Part shown: positions 49,632 through 63,404 of the stretch, one piece after another | Layout of the letters: each line of letters opens with the position of its first letter | Numbering within the stretch: the first letter of the stretch is position 1 | Assembly (NCBI GenBank): GCA_036365515.1 | Contig: CM070873.1 | Span: forward strand, 223,711,876-223,775,875 | Direction: 5' to 3' | DNA from: Torymus aiolomorphi | Lineage: Eukaryota; Arthropoda; Insecta; Hymenoptera; Torymidae | Length of the DNA: 64,000 nucleotides | Notes under the pieces: model-generated | Database searches by the model: none | Seen by the model: the letters and a program-made list of their open reading frames with translations, nothing else | Told to the model about the DNA's origin: nothing | Program-made: the position numbers and the translations under genes

Positions 49632-50365
49632 TTAATTCGCACAAATAGCTGTCTCGCCTTCTTTGAGCTTTTTGCCATAGACTCTGCAGGTTCCTAGAAG
49701 AGCTCTAAGATTGACTGTAGCCTGAATATTACTACAACCGTAACCACCGATGGTAATATTGAGATCTAGAAGGTCTCCCAGTAGACTCGTGCAGCGGACA
49801 CAAGTGATTCTGTAGTTGTGATAAGTTTTTCCGATAGTGATCTAAAATGAAAAATTGCAAATGTTGAAAATATTTTACTAGTAATGTTTGCAGAAATTTT
49901 TTCCTAGAATATGTGATATTAAATTTAATTTTTTCAACCAGTAAGGTATTGACTCACAAAAATTATATATTCTACATTGATAATAAGACACTTATAAACT
50001 TATTAATAATCCGAAATATAAAAATTTCAAACAAAATGTATCGTTTTATTTTAATGGTCGCAATTGAATGAAGCTGTTCGAGTTTCTTGAAAATCCCAAA
50101 AATGAAGAATTTAAAGTATTTATACATATAAAGAAAAAAGGAGCGTTGGCATATATCGGGTGTTATAGGAAAAGTATTATAAAATTTCAAGCTAAAGGTT
50201 CAAAACTTGTTTGAAAAAAAGATTTTTATCAATTGCATTCATTTTTTAGATTTAAAAAAGGAGTCTAAGTAGTGTAACCGTTTTAATAATAAGTTATAGT
50301 ACTGATGAAATTCACATAATTTGTTGTATTTTATTACAGTAACATAACTACATCCCTGTATCTAC

Positions 50366-50423
<58 letters not shown>

Positions 50424-52633
50424 ATGTATCTGTCTTAATGTATCTGCCTCTACATCTCTGTCTCTAATCTCTGTCTCTACGTCTCTGTCTCTACTTTTCT
50501 GTCTCTAAGTCTCTGTCTCTACGTCTCTGTCTCTCCGACTATGTCTCTATGTCCATGTCTCTCCGACACTGTCTTTACGTCTCTAATTCTATGTCTCTGT
50601 CTCTAAGTGCCTGTCTACGGTTCTATATCTACGTCTCTACGTTTCCGTCTCTAATCTCTCTCTACGTTTTTGTCTCTACGTCTCTGTCTGTATATCTCTG
50701 TCTCTAATCTCTATCCGTTTTCCGTTTGGTGTATGTTATAATGATATTTCATTTGGTGATCATATTAGGAGGTGATTGTCGGCAAATTCTTCCATATATG
50801 AAATGTGGTCACAAAAATAGTATAATCGAAGAAAGTAAAATAAAATTAAAAACTCAACGCGCCTACAACAATACCTCAATGGTGGTTGTTTTCGCGATAG
50901 AGGGGATGATGGAGGGGACAGTGGAGGGGGGTGAAGGGAACGGTGGAGGGGGGTGAAGAGAACGGTGGAGGGACTGCGTTCACATATAACGGTAACGCCT
51001 ATAAAATATAGGAAGATATATATAAGTATATACGAATTATTTTTACGCGGGCGTTCAATGTAAATGCCAAAATTTACTTTAAATTGATCATTTTATACAT
51101 ACAAATTTACAGTATCATTAAATCAAAGCGGGATATTGTTTTTAGCCATAAAATTAGCTAAAAAATAGGCCATTTATGATTGACATTTCTACTAGGGTAA
51201 CTAATTGAACCGCCGGGTGCTGTAACTCGTTACGCTGGATTTCGCCACTTGCTTATTTCTTTAATAACTAAACAACGGTAATAGCTAGAAATATGGTTTA
51301 TTTGGGAAGACGATGCGCTACAACATTCTCTACAAGAATCCATTGTCAAAATCCGGATTTGTGATATTTGAATAATAGCCCGATGGCAATATTTATGCGG
51401 CAAAATCCGGTCGTAACGAGTTACAACACCCGGCGGTTCATGATTGTTTATTTTTCATTTCAAAAAATCGGAATATAATGCGAGAAAAACCGTTTCATCA
51501 TTGAATAAAAATGGCCAACAAATTTGTAAGCATTCCTAGTAAAACTAGCTGTATCTTAGACAAATAATGGATTCGGTTTACATCAGAATGAACAAAGTCA
51601 CAAATCCGATTTTTAGTTTTTTCAATCTTACTTTCAGTCTTACTTTCGGATCAGGGATTCGACTCGATCTTAGGGATAAACTTTATTGATGAACTTAGCT
51701 TAAACTTTACTGACGGACTTAAACTGAAAATGCAAATCGCAAATTATCACGCACGCACAGAAATTCAGTCGTATACATTGAAATTCGGTTTGTCGTGAAC
51801 AATCAAATAAAATAACTTAATACTTAAATTCAACTCTATTCACGACGAATCTCGTAGAGTTATTGGCAGGTTCTCGCTCGTGCACTAATCAATTCTTGTT
51901 TCGCAATAATACTTGACTTACTTGACGAGAACTCTAGTCGGAGAAGTCCGGAACGGCTGCTCGTATGCGCTGGGCTGCTGTTACTCGCTGTGATTGGCTC
52001 TGCTGCGGGACTTCCTCTCGAATGTGGCAAAGTATTGCGTTGCTCTCTACGGAGGACCTACTGAATCTAGCGGCGGCGAACGAATGCTCGATCTCAGGAG
52101 CTCTGCACGCACCTACCGGCGGCGAACTACTGCTAAGGGAGTCTCTACAACCTTGCGCGTGCGTGTGCGCTCGCGTGTATAAGGTATACCTATATATAGG
52201 AGAGCGCTATATATAGGTATACCTTATACACGCGAGCGCACACGCACGCGCAAGATTGTAGAGACTCCCTAAGCGCAACGGCACGACTCGCTCTCGCGGC
52301 GCGAGCGCATGCGTACAAGCGAAAGAAAACGCGGCGCGCGCTAAGTCTCGACCGAACGCAAATACATAAAATATAACTATGGCGTTAGATCACAAATCAA
52401 TTACAAAAAAAAGTATAAAATACTAAAATATAAATGTAGCGCGAAATGTCACGTCACAATATATAGCTTGAGCTATAGCAACTATCATCATACAATAAGA
52501 AATTACTTACTTCAAGTAAAGGCATCACGCCTAGAGATGTTTCTCCGCATTCATGTTGACAATTATCACGGCCTTCTGTAGCAAGTGCAAGGCTTACCAA
52601 ACAAGCAAAAAGTATGCACTTAAGAGCAATCAT
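49632..52633 (-). CDS. Diverged paralogue of the MBF2-like secreted protein
   Basis: Minus-strand exons 52633-52511 and 49841-49632 join in phase 0 to 110 aa. The signal peptide MIALKCILFACLVSLALA is close to those of the tandem copies. The mature protein keeps the features that define the family: NCQHEC, RITCVRC, GGYGCSN, GTCRVYG and a final Cys near the C-terminus. Sequence identity to the 16.9/22.7-kb copies is moderate, so it split off long before their duplication. The frame is intact and the promoter motif is conserved. The intron, 2.67 kb, is filled with (TC)n, minisatellites and MITEs. The gene likely still produces a secreted protein; function is unknown. Confidence 0.78.
50370..50715 (+). 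repeat. (TC)n and decayed tctctgtctctacg array
   Basis: A pure (TC)n start is followed by about 300 bp of variant (gtctctgtctctac) units. It lies in the intron of the minus-strand secreted-protein gene. Confidence 0.85.
50895..50975 (+). repeat. G-rich 22-bp minisatellite
   Basis: Three to four units of the form ggtggaggggggtgaag(g/a)gaac. It is strongly G-rich on the plus strand and so could form G-quadruplexes. Confidence 0.75.
51206..51440. repeat. 235-bp MITE, GAACCGCCGGGTG ends
   Basis: The left end TGAACCGCCGGGTGCTGTAA is inverted at the right end (ttacaacacccggcggttca). Pairing continues through aactcgttacg / cgtaacgagtt. It lies in the intron of the minus-strand secreted-protein gene. 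The target duplication is not clear. Confidence 0.75.
52137..52269. repeat. Palindromic MITE with TAA duplication, copy 2
   Basis: 133 bp and nearly perfectly self-complementary, with ends GGGAGTCTCTACAA / TTGTAGAGACTCCC and TAA on each side (52134-52136, 52270-52272). The centre is gagagcgc. It is younger-looking than the relative at 47951. Confidence 0.85.
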
Positions 52634-52839
52634 TTTTACAAAAATAGGATATTACTTTCAAGTATTTTCGCGAACAATGCAAAAAATATACTGAGTACTG
52701 AGTGGGTCGGCTCCACCAAATTTATACTTCTTGTTATCAAAGACGAAATGTACTTTTATAACTTTACAAATTTCTTTGATTAAACAGAGATACTTCTTTG
52801 AGTTTTTGGAATTAATGTATGTAAGACTGAGCATGTTAT

Positions 52840-54983
52840 AAATCTCTATAAAAGAATTTTTTTATAAAAGTAAAAACTTAGGCAAGTATGTACAATCCTT
52901 GTACAAATAGTATTGTTAATAAAACTTTCTACGAAAGTATAAAATAAGGCAAGTATCTAAGTTCTTTCTGTGTAAATCTATAAAATAATAATATTTATGA
53001 CTTTTTAAAAGAAATCAAATAAATGCTAGTGAAATAGTCTTTTACTTCTTTGAGTCAATGTATAACTCAACAAATTATATGTAAATACATTCACATTGTT
53101 TGCTGCAAATCAAACAAACGAAAGTTGTGAAATCAATTTTTAATAGTAAAGTAATGCAAACAACTCTCAAAAACATCACTGCATGACTGTCCTCAGAAAT
53201 TTATTCAAATTTGTTCATCCTTCTATATAACAAATTAAACACAAGAAAGTACTGAAATCAATTTATTGTAGTCAAGTATCGACATAAAAGTTTTTGTACC
53301 TCGGATGTAAAATTACATTTTGCGGCCTCGTTGTAACTTCAAAATTATTCAGCCAGTGGATAAAGTCCTTCTTAACGTCCAAGAGTCGCAATAGCTCACA
53401 GTACTTCTACAAAACTCTATAGAACCTACGCACTTTACATACGCGTTGGCAAAAATTATTTTAATTATATAACTATATGTATAACGCCTCCTTTTTATTT
53501 TTAAAATTCATAAGAATTTTTTCATCTATTTACAAAAAGTCAAAGCCTATATAAAAAAATTACGTAGTTACCATCTCATCCTTTTGAAAAAAATTCTATA
53601 ACATTACGCATCTTGGGAGGACAGGAGAAGTCTAGAGGTACTTTAGCAAGGGGTGGTCCTGTGATCTCCCATACATACTTGGCGGGCCCGATGGTTGGCA
53701 GTTTAAGGTGTAGACATGGTCATTTTCATATAATTATGCTTTGTTTAATATATGTTTAGAGATCGGTTAAAATATATAAATGGATTTCTTCTACAAGTTA
53801 AATACTGGCCCGTGAATCTATCACTCTATTTTTTAAGTAGAAGTGCAATAGGATACAAAATATAGGTTACTTATACAATGCACGATTAGTAAAATGTAAA
53901 GATCTTTTGAGTACACTATAAATTTATATGAATTTTTTATTCTATCTCCTTTAGAAAAAAGTCGGACCCAAGGAAAACATTTCTAGTAATCAAAGTATCA
54001 ATAATGATTCTAGACATGTTATATAGGAATAATAAATGGTATCAATTAAAAATTGGAGCTAATGTAATTATTTATAGTAGACTTGTATAGATAAACATGG
54101 TTTGTGAATTTATGCAAAAATGTAGTATTCTACATTTAAATAGCTCACCGATAAACTATGAACCGTTGGGCCCGCCATGTATCGGAGAGTACAGGACCAC
54201 CCCTTGATAGAGCATCTCTAGACTTATCTTGTCCTCCCAAGATGCGTAATGTTATAGAATTTTTTTCAAAAGGATGTGATGGTAACTATGTAATTTTTGT
54301 TATACAGGCTTTGACTTTTTGTAAATAGTTGAAAAAATTCTTATGAATTTTAAAAATAAAAAGGAGGCGTTATACATACAGTTATATAATTAAAATAATT
54401 TTTGCCAACGCGTATGTAAAATGCGCAGGTTCTATAGAGTTTTGTAGAAGTACTGTGAGCTATTGCGATTCTTGGGCGTTAAGTAGGACTTTATGCCCAC
54501 TGTAAAATTTAATTTTACATCCGAGGTACAAAAACTTTTATGTCGATACTTGACTACAATAAATTGATTTCAGTACTTTCTTGTGTTTAATTTGTTATAT
54601 AGAAGGATGAACAAATTTGAATAAATTTCTGAGGACAGTCATGCAGTGATGTTTTTGAGAGTTGTTTGCATTACTTTACTATTAAAAATTGATTTCACAA
54701 CTTTCGTTTGTTTGATTTGCAGCGAACAATGTGAATGTATTTACATATAATTTGTTGAGTATACATTGACTCAAAGAAGTAAAAGACTATTTCACTGGCA
54801 TTTATTTGATTTCTTTTAAAAATCATAAATATTATTATTTTATAGATTTACACAGAAAGAACTTAGATACTTGCCTTATTTTATACTTTCGTAGAAAGTT
54901 TTATTAACAATACTATTTGTACAAGGATTGTACATACTTGCCTAACTTTTTACTTTTATAAAAAAATTCTTTTATAGAGATTT
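52840..54983. repeat. Large inverted repeat, arms about 850 bp
   Basis: Arms 52840-53700 and 54150-54983 are reverse complements with a few indels. Outer ends are aaatctctataaaagaat / attcttttatagagattt and inner ends ggcgggccc / gggcccgcc, around a loop of about 450 bp. No open frame of note. It is a foldback-type non-autonomous element lying just upstream of the minus-strand secreted-protein gene. Confidence 0.8.
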
Positions 54984-54989
54984 CGCAAC

Positions 54990-56130
54990 TTTTTAAGAGT
55001 GAAAGTATACATTTCATAATATTTGTTAAGTATAAAACTGTACGTTAAGTGATTTTACAACTTTTTTTTATTTGACTTTCAGTATCCGCGTGAAAGAATT
55101 GAATTAAAAACACCAAAAAATTATCATTTATTCGTAGAATCCCTTTTCATAAAATAAAACGTAAATAATTTTAAAGGATTGTATAGGTTTCGAAAAATAA
55201 TTCTTATGGTTTTGGAAAGAAATTCTTACGGGATTTCAAAAGTTCTTGTAAAAGGATTGTAAAGGTTTCGGAAAATAATTTCTCATTCCTTGCAAAAGTT
55301 TTTAAAAGATTGTTCACATTTTGTAAAATAATTTATCAAAGGATTTTTTAAAAGATGTAATGATATGGTGATAGACCAATTTTCAAGATAAATTATACAA
55401 CAATATTATTTTTTAATTATAAATAATAATCATTCATATCTGTTGTAAAATTTTTTTTTTCAATAAAAAATGCAAATAACTGTTATTAGCATTTTTTGTC
55501 ATAACTTTCATTTGATGAATAAAAAAAGACAAATAAATGCAAATAACTACAAATAACTGTAAAGAACTGTTACTAACAGCAACTAATTCTTAAAAACTAT
55601 TATTAAATATTATTAGCGTCTCAAATCATACATTTATCAACTGCAAATATTTATAGCACGTAACTGCAAATAAAAATTATATTTAGTTATTAACAATTGT
55701 GTGCATAATTTATTTTCGCCTGGAACGGTCTGGGATATTATTACATTGTTATACTTTTATTAAGATTCTATATTCGACAGACTGATAAAACCACCTTCAT
55801 AATTAAACTCACAGATCCTGGGCCAACTTTCTTTAGTAGAGTCGCTAGCTTACCTTTAAAGGAATATCTACACCAGTATTTCTCTTTATTTCTACTACAG
55901 AAGGTTGTGTGCTTTACAGACTTGAACATAATCTTTTGATTTTGCCTTAATGCATAATAATTTGATTCACACCTTCCAACAAGAAAAATTTGTAACGAAT
56001 TCATATGTACTACTTATATGTTCAACATCTTATTATAACAATCTAACTTTAAGCACGATAAGTTGAAGTTATTTATGAATAGAAGATATAGCTTTAACAG
56101 TTCGCTAATATATAATAATAAACCGTACAC
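54990..56130. other. AT-rich intergenic stretch
   Basis: Contains short repeats such as gtaaaggtttcg / aaaataattc variants (55160-55330) and aaataactg variants (55480-55580). A minus-strand frame at 56004-55768 resembles nothing I know. No gene is supported. Confidence 0.5.
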
Positions 56131-56139
56131 GTAATATAC

Positions 56140-58110
<1,971 letters not shown>

Positions 58111-58286
58111 TATTTATTACACAAAACACTGATTAATGTCACTTTTTAATAATATACAACAATAATATGTTTGTATCGGGCAGATCACTACGTTATTTGC
58201 TATCAGTATAATACTGCGTCTAAAACATCTTAAGTAGGTGTTGCTTCTTAACAGCTTTTGTTACATTTTGAGAATCTATATATAAT

Positions 58287-58564
58287 ACACGGAAAAAGTT
58301 TTGGTTAGGCAGCAGCACTAATCGTGATAGTGGCGCGTTATTTATCAGTTGGTATAGTAACCGTCCTTCTTGAGAGCGCCACGCTCCCGATGCGAGACGG
58401 TTGCGCGCCCAAGTCGCACAATCTTGCAACTCGCGCGCGGTAACTGTCGTCTGTCTCGCATCGGGAGCGTGGTGCTCTTAAGAAGGACGGTCACTATACC
58501 AACCGATAAATAACGTGCCACTATCACGATTAGCGCTGCCACCTAACCAAAACCTTTTCCGTGT
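58287..58564. repeat. Palindromic MITE, ACACGGAAAAAG ends
   Basis: Arms acacggaaaaagttttggtt / aaccaaaaccttttccgtgt, then cgtccttcttgagagc / gctcttaagaaggacg, then gctcccgatgcgagac / gtctcgcatcgggagc. About 278 bp. It lies just upstream of the LINE. Confidence 0.8.
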
Positions 58565-58714
58565 ACTTATCTATGTATAAAAGTATGCACATGCCATGCC
58601 ATCAGCTGATTAAAATTCATAATATCTTTTTTTTACCTAATTACGTATACTTAAAAATACCATACGATATCTTGAGGTTATTGTAGAGTCACAATTTTGT
58701 TGTTGTTATATATA

Positions 58715-58717
<3 letters not shown>

Positions 58718-58784
<67 letters not shown>
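58718..58784 (+). repeat. (TC)n microsatellite
   Basis: Uninterrupted TC repeat directly upstream of the LINE-derived sequence. Confidence 0.95.
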
Positions 58785-58799
58785 AAAAAATAGCCTCAA

Positions 58800-61700
58800 A
58801 AAATAGCAAGAAAATGAATGGTAAAAACACTAATAGGAGGCAGGGAGCTCCGCGGTCTGTGGAGTCGGTGCGGGCTTCATGACCAGGGGCGACAGCTGAC
58901 AAAGGGATGAGAGGTGGCCGTTTCCTCAAGGCGGGGTTCCTTAATATCAACTCCATTCGTCCACGTCTGAATGGCCTCCGCATGTTTCTGGCCAAGGATC
59001 CCTCCTACCACTTTTTTGGCATAGCGGAGTCCTGGTTGGGTCCGGTTGTCGATGACACTCTCATTCAGATTGAGGGCTACTCGGTAATCAGGCAGGATCG
59101 CAACATACATGGTAGCGGGGTCGTTCTGTATGTGCGTAAAGACTACAACATCAAAATATTGGCTTGTTCCAAGACTTTAAGAGAAGGGAAACCCCTTATA
59201 CCAGAATATTTATTCTGTCAAGCGCAGCGGGGCGATTCCGCACCCATTCTACTCGGTGTCATCTATAGACCCCCGCACATAGTAATGCAGAAAGAGGGCA
59301 CCGACCTTTTTGACTTTTTGCGTGATCTTGCCTCTGAGTATAGTCATAAATTCATCATGGGGGATCTGAATGCTGACCTGTCGTCGGCAGCTGATCCAGA
59401 TGCACATACCATCAGGAATCTGGCTAAGGATCTATCTCTGCAAGTCGTGCAACATGGCCCAACCCATCATAAGACCCCAACATCGCATACATGGATTGAT
59501 CTGATTCTCACGGACGAAAATGATGAGGTGCTTGCTTTTGAGAATGAATGCTCACCCATTTTCGGCAAACATGCCATCATCGACGCTACGATAAACCATT
59601 TCGTACCAGTGCCTATAAGGGAATCGTTTTCCTATAGAGATTTCAAAAATATTTGTCCAAATACGTTGAATGAACTGCTGGCCGGCTGTGATTGGATGAG
59701 CATGAATTCTATCGAGTCCGATTTGGAGGGTGCTTTAGAAAATCTGAATGCAAACCTAAATTTTGCCATTGATAAATTAGCCCCCTTAAAAGTAGTTAAT
59801 CCTAAGAAAAAGTATGCCCCTTGGTTTGGTCCTGAGCTGAGGCAGCTTGTCGACAAACGTAATGCAACTCATAGACGTTACAAACGTACTGGGCGTGCGG
59901 CATTACTTGATGAGTTTCTTCGTCCTAGCAACGAGGTCGACGTGCGCATCGCTCAAGAGCGGAATTCCTTCCTACATAAACATCTAACGGACGCTCTTGA
60001 TGCTAAGAAGGATATTTGGAAGGAAATGCGCAACGTCGGTCTCTTACCAAAGCGGAAGGAAGAAGACCTTCATGGTTTTACACCATCACAACTAAACACA
60101 CACTTTACGGGAATCTCACTGTCTCCCCTTGAAAATATCGAAAACACAATGGAATTTATTTTGTCTGCGAGCGAGGAGGGGTTTTTATTCCATTGTGTCG
60201 ATCTCAACGATGTTATCTTGGCAATTTTGCACTTCTCCTCGCAGGCGAGGGGCCCAGATGAGGTTCCCCAAAAGGTGATTGTGAAGGCATTACCAGTAAT
60301 TGGTAATTTCCTTGTTAATATATTTAATTCTTCTTTCGCTCAGGGAATCTTTCCGAGAGCCTGGAAGAGAGCACAGATAATCGCGCTTAAGAAAATTGTT
60401 GCTCCGTCGACCGTCTCGGACTTTCGACCGATAGCGCTGCTCTGCTTTCTGTCAAAGGTTCTCGAAAAGATAGCTCATGACCAAATCACGGGGTATTTAA
60501 ATAAGAATAATTTACTCGATCCCCTCCAAGCCGGATTCCGCAGACACAATAGCACGCAGACGGCACTGCTTAAATTGACAAACGATATACGGATGGCTAT
60601 TGACAAAAAAAAAAGTCACGCTATTGTTGTTATTCGACTTTAGCAAGACTTTTGATACGATATCTCCGTCGAGGCTTTTACAAAAGCTCCATCAGCTGGG
60701 GTTCTCTAGATCGGCTCTCCTGTGGATAAAATCATACTTGCAAGGTCGCTCCCAGATGGTTAGTACAAATAATAATGGAATTTCTGAGTGGTTGGAAACA
60801 AATCTGGGAGTCCCGCAGGGTTCCGTTCTGGGGCCCCTGCTATTTTGCCTATATGTCAATGACTTCCGTACCATACTTGACGGAGGGACGATACAATATA
60901 TTTTTTACTCAGACGACCTTCAGATTTATATTCATATCACTAAAGATGAAATTTTGGAGGGCATCTCTCGGCTGTCTGATGCGGCACAAATGGTGTCTGC
61001 ATGGGCAGGGGCCTCCGGCCTCCATCTCAATGCAAGTAAAATCAAAGCGATAGCCTTTGATTCTAGGAAAAATATAAACTCTATAAACTCGATCTACCAG
61101 GTATTGGGATGGGAGCTGGGGTGTTCATCCCATTCAGTAGCGAGGTTGTGAGTCTTGGTGTTACACTTGATAGTAAGTTGACGTGGAAGTTCACCAAGTT
61201 AGCAAGAAAGTCAACAGAGCTCTATACAGCTTGCGGTTCATAAGGGCGTGCCCCACCGAGACACTCCGCAAAAGACTAGTCGAGACCCTAGTACAACCTC
61301 ACCTTGACTACTGCACGGTAGTATATCTAGACGCGACGAACGAACTGCGACTTAAACTGGAACGTCTGAGCAATGCTTGTGTGAGATTCGTCCTTGGGGT
61401 TAGAAGGGATGCTCACATCACCCCCTATAGGAGACGCTTGGGCTGGCTCCACCCGAACTCTCGCAGGCTATATTTTACAGTCATTCTCATGTACAAAGTT
61501 ACGCGACTGCGAGAGCCCAGTTACCTGGCTGTTTTTTTTCTAGAGCATAAACCCAAGCCAACCAGTAGGGGTGTGCCACCAGAACTTGTCCCACCGTTCG
61601 TCAATTACAAAACGGCGAAAAAGGCTTTTCAGGCTCAAGGTGTACGTCTCTGGAACTCTCTCCCCTCCTTGCGCCACCTACCATCTCTATCTTCTTTCAA

Positions 61701-62192
61701 GAGGGCGCTGCGCCAACACCTATTTGATCGCGATGCCTAGCCTTTCGGTGTGGGCAAAAGGAACTGCCAACATGGGGACCTTCTCGTAGCATAAGGATGT
61801 GAATTGTATTTTACTTACCTTGACTATGCAGCTATGATACAGAACTAGCTATTATTGTTATATCTTGTAAGTAGTATTTTAAACTGTGATTTTTCTTAGT
61901 TAAGTTGTCGTACCAGCTGTGATATTTTTCTACTTTTACATGTATTTATTTTCTTTTTTCTATAACTGAAGGTCCCTACATAAATAGATACATTTTATTG
62001 TTTTAGCTAGTCAGTTTAGTACTTTTTATTTTTTTTACACTGTACTATATCTTATGTTACCATATTCATTATTATTGTATTACTATTCGTTTGTTATATT
62101 TACTGTATTTTATGTAAATTATGCACTGCATAATCCTGTAATATTTTGCTCTGAAGGTAAATAAATCGCATCTATCTATCTATCTCTCTCTT
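58800..62192 (+). mobile_element. Non-LTR retrotransposon, 5'-truncated
   Basis: Contains the presumed last codons of ORF1 (ending near 58882), all of ORF2 in broken form, a 3' UTR of about 450 bp and a terminal (ATCT)n tail at 62169-62192. A microsatellite-type tail instead of poly(A), together with APE endonuclease and RT sequence, fits the CR1/L2/Crack/Jockey group. The body of ORF1 is missing, so the copy is 5'-truncated as is usual for LINEs. Confidence 0.85.
58907..61740 (+). pseudogene. LINE ORF2 (endonuclease + reverse transcriptase), frameshifted
   Basis: The N-terminal part is an APE-type endonuclease: FLNINSIRPR, GIAESWLG, IMGDLNADL, a TWIDLIL motif and FGKHAIID. The RT follows: FRPIALLCFLSKVLEKI, then QAGFRRHNSTQTAL, then after a frameshift LFDFSKTFDTI, GVPQGSVLGPLLF and YSDDLQIY (the YxDD active site). 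The C-terminal part has HLDYCTVVYLDAT and VRLWNSLPSLRHLP. Frame changes occur in an A-run at about 60605-60614, near 61110-61125 and near 61185, so no full-length protein is possible. Confidence 0.9.
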
Positions 62193-62846
62193 GTTTCGAG
62201 TATACATTCAATTTTATATATAACACTATATATATAGTTATATATTGAGCAGTGGTCGGAATAAAACAGCTGATCGAGAGGGAAAAGAAGAAGGAAAAAA
62301 AGAATCTGAAAACAGCCATAACTAATATGTAAACGAGATATGCATCGAAACGACATAATATTTTTAATTGAAATTTTTTATACGTGTAGTATATCAAAGC
62401 AGCTATCCATTGATATAAAAAATATTAAAATAAAACATAATGCAAAGTCGTAAAAAATTCATGAAATTCTCGCGCACCCATTTCAATGTATGAATAGCAC
62501 GATCATCCCTCAGGCTTTTTTTACATTGGACAGATACTTGCCTTCGGAGCGCACCCGTGCTCCTTGATATCAACTCAGGCCTTTGAAAATATTTCCGAAC
62601 TGGAGTTATTACTAAAATTAACTTGCGTCCCCTATGACCAGCTCTTAACTGATTGCTGCATACATAACTTAGATTATCGCTTAGGTAATTTTTTATTTTC
62701 AAGAAAGTACGCCGTATATTGTTACGGAATCAGATTGTAATATTCACAGCACACATGCACATACATGGACGCACACATGCTTAAATTTGAGAAAAAGGGT
62801 TTTATTCATTGCACAACACATTAATGACATTATTCTTGGCCATACC

Positions 62847-63398
62847 CTGGTAGAAATCGAAATCAATTGTTGGGTAGTAAATGGCTAGTTTGAACCAAGG
62901 TGGCAAAAAAATGGCTTCCAGTTTTCTACCATAAATGTAACGCTTTTTTCAACCTATTTTTCACATTTATTGGCTGCAAAAATTGTCAACATTTTGTACT
63001 ATCTATTAATTTGGCATTTTAATACTAGTTAAAATAGCTAACCGACGAAGCGATTAAAAATCTAGTAACAAGCGATTTGTTATGGCGATGAGTGAGAGAG
63101 ATAGAGTCACGTGGCAAAATAACGATTTTGGTTTATATCTTATAGAATAAAGCTGTAAATAGTACAAAGACTACTAAATTTTGTTTATATCCCGGTAAAC
63201 TATCTCTTAAGAGTATAAGTTTTATAATATATGATTAAATTGTTATGAAATTTTAATGTGAAGATTTTGAGATTGAGGCCATTCCATAAAATGGGAGGAG
63301 TTGATAGAAAAAAGCGTTACCTTGTGTCTAATAACTAGCCATTTCCAACGGCCAGTTTCTGTTTTCCTGCTCATTTTTAATGTACTAATTTCTACCAG
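62847..63398. repeat. MITE with CTGGTAGAAAT ends
   Basis: Left end CTGGTAGAAATCG and right end ATTTCTACCAG. A subterminal aaatggctagtt pairs with an inverted aactagccattt near 63333-63344. About 552 bp, the same family as 9322-9899. No protein. Confidence 0.65.
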
Positions 63399-63404
63399 AG
63401 TTTC

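Noticed and set aside
55768..56004. 78-residue minus-strand frame
   Set aside because: No recognisable domain and no splice partner; chance frame in AT-rich DNA.
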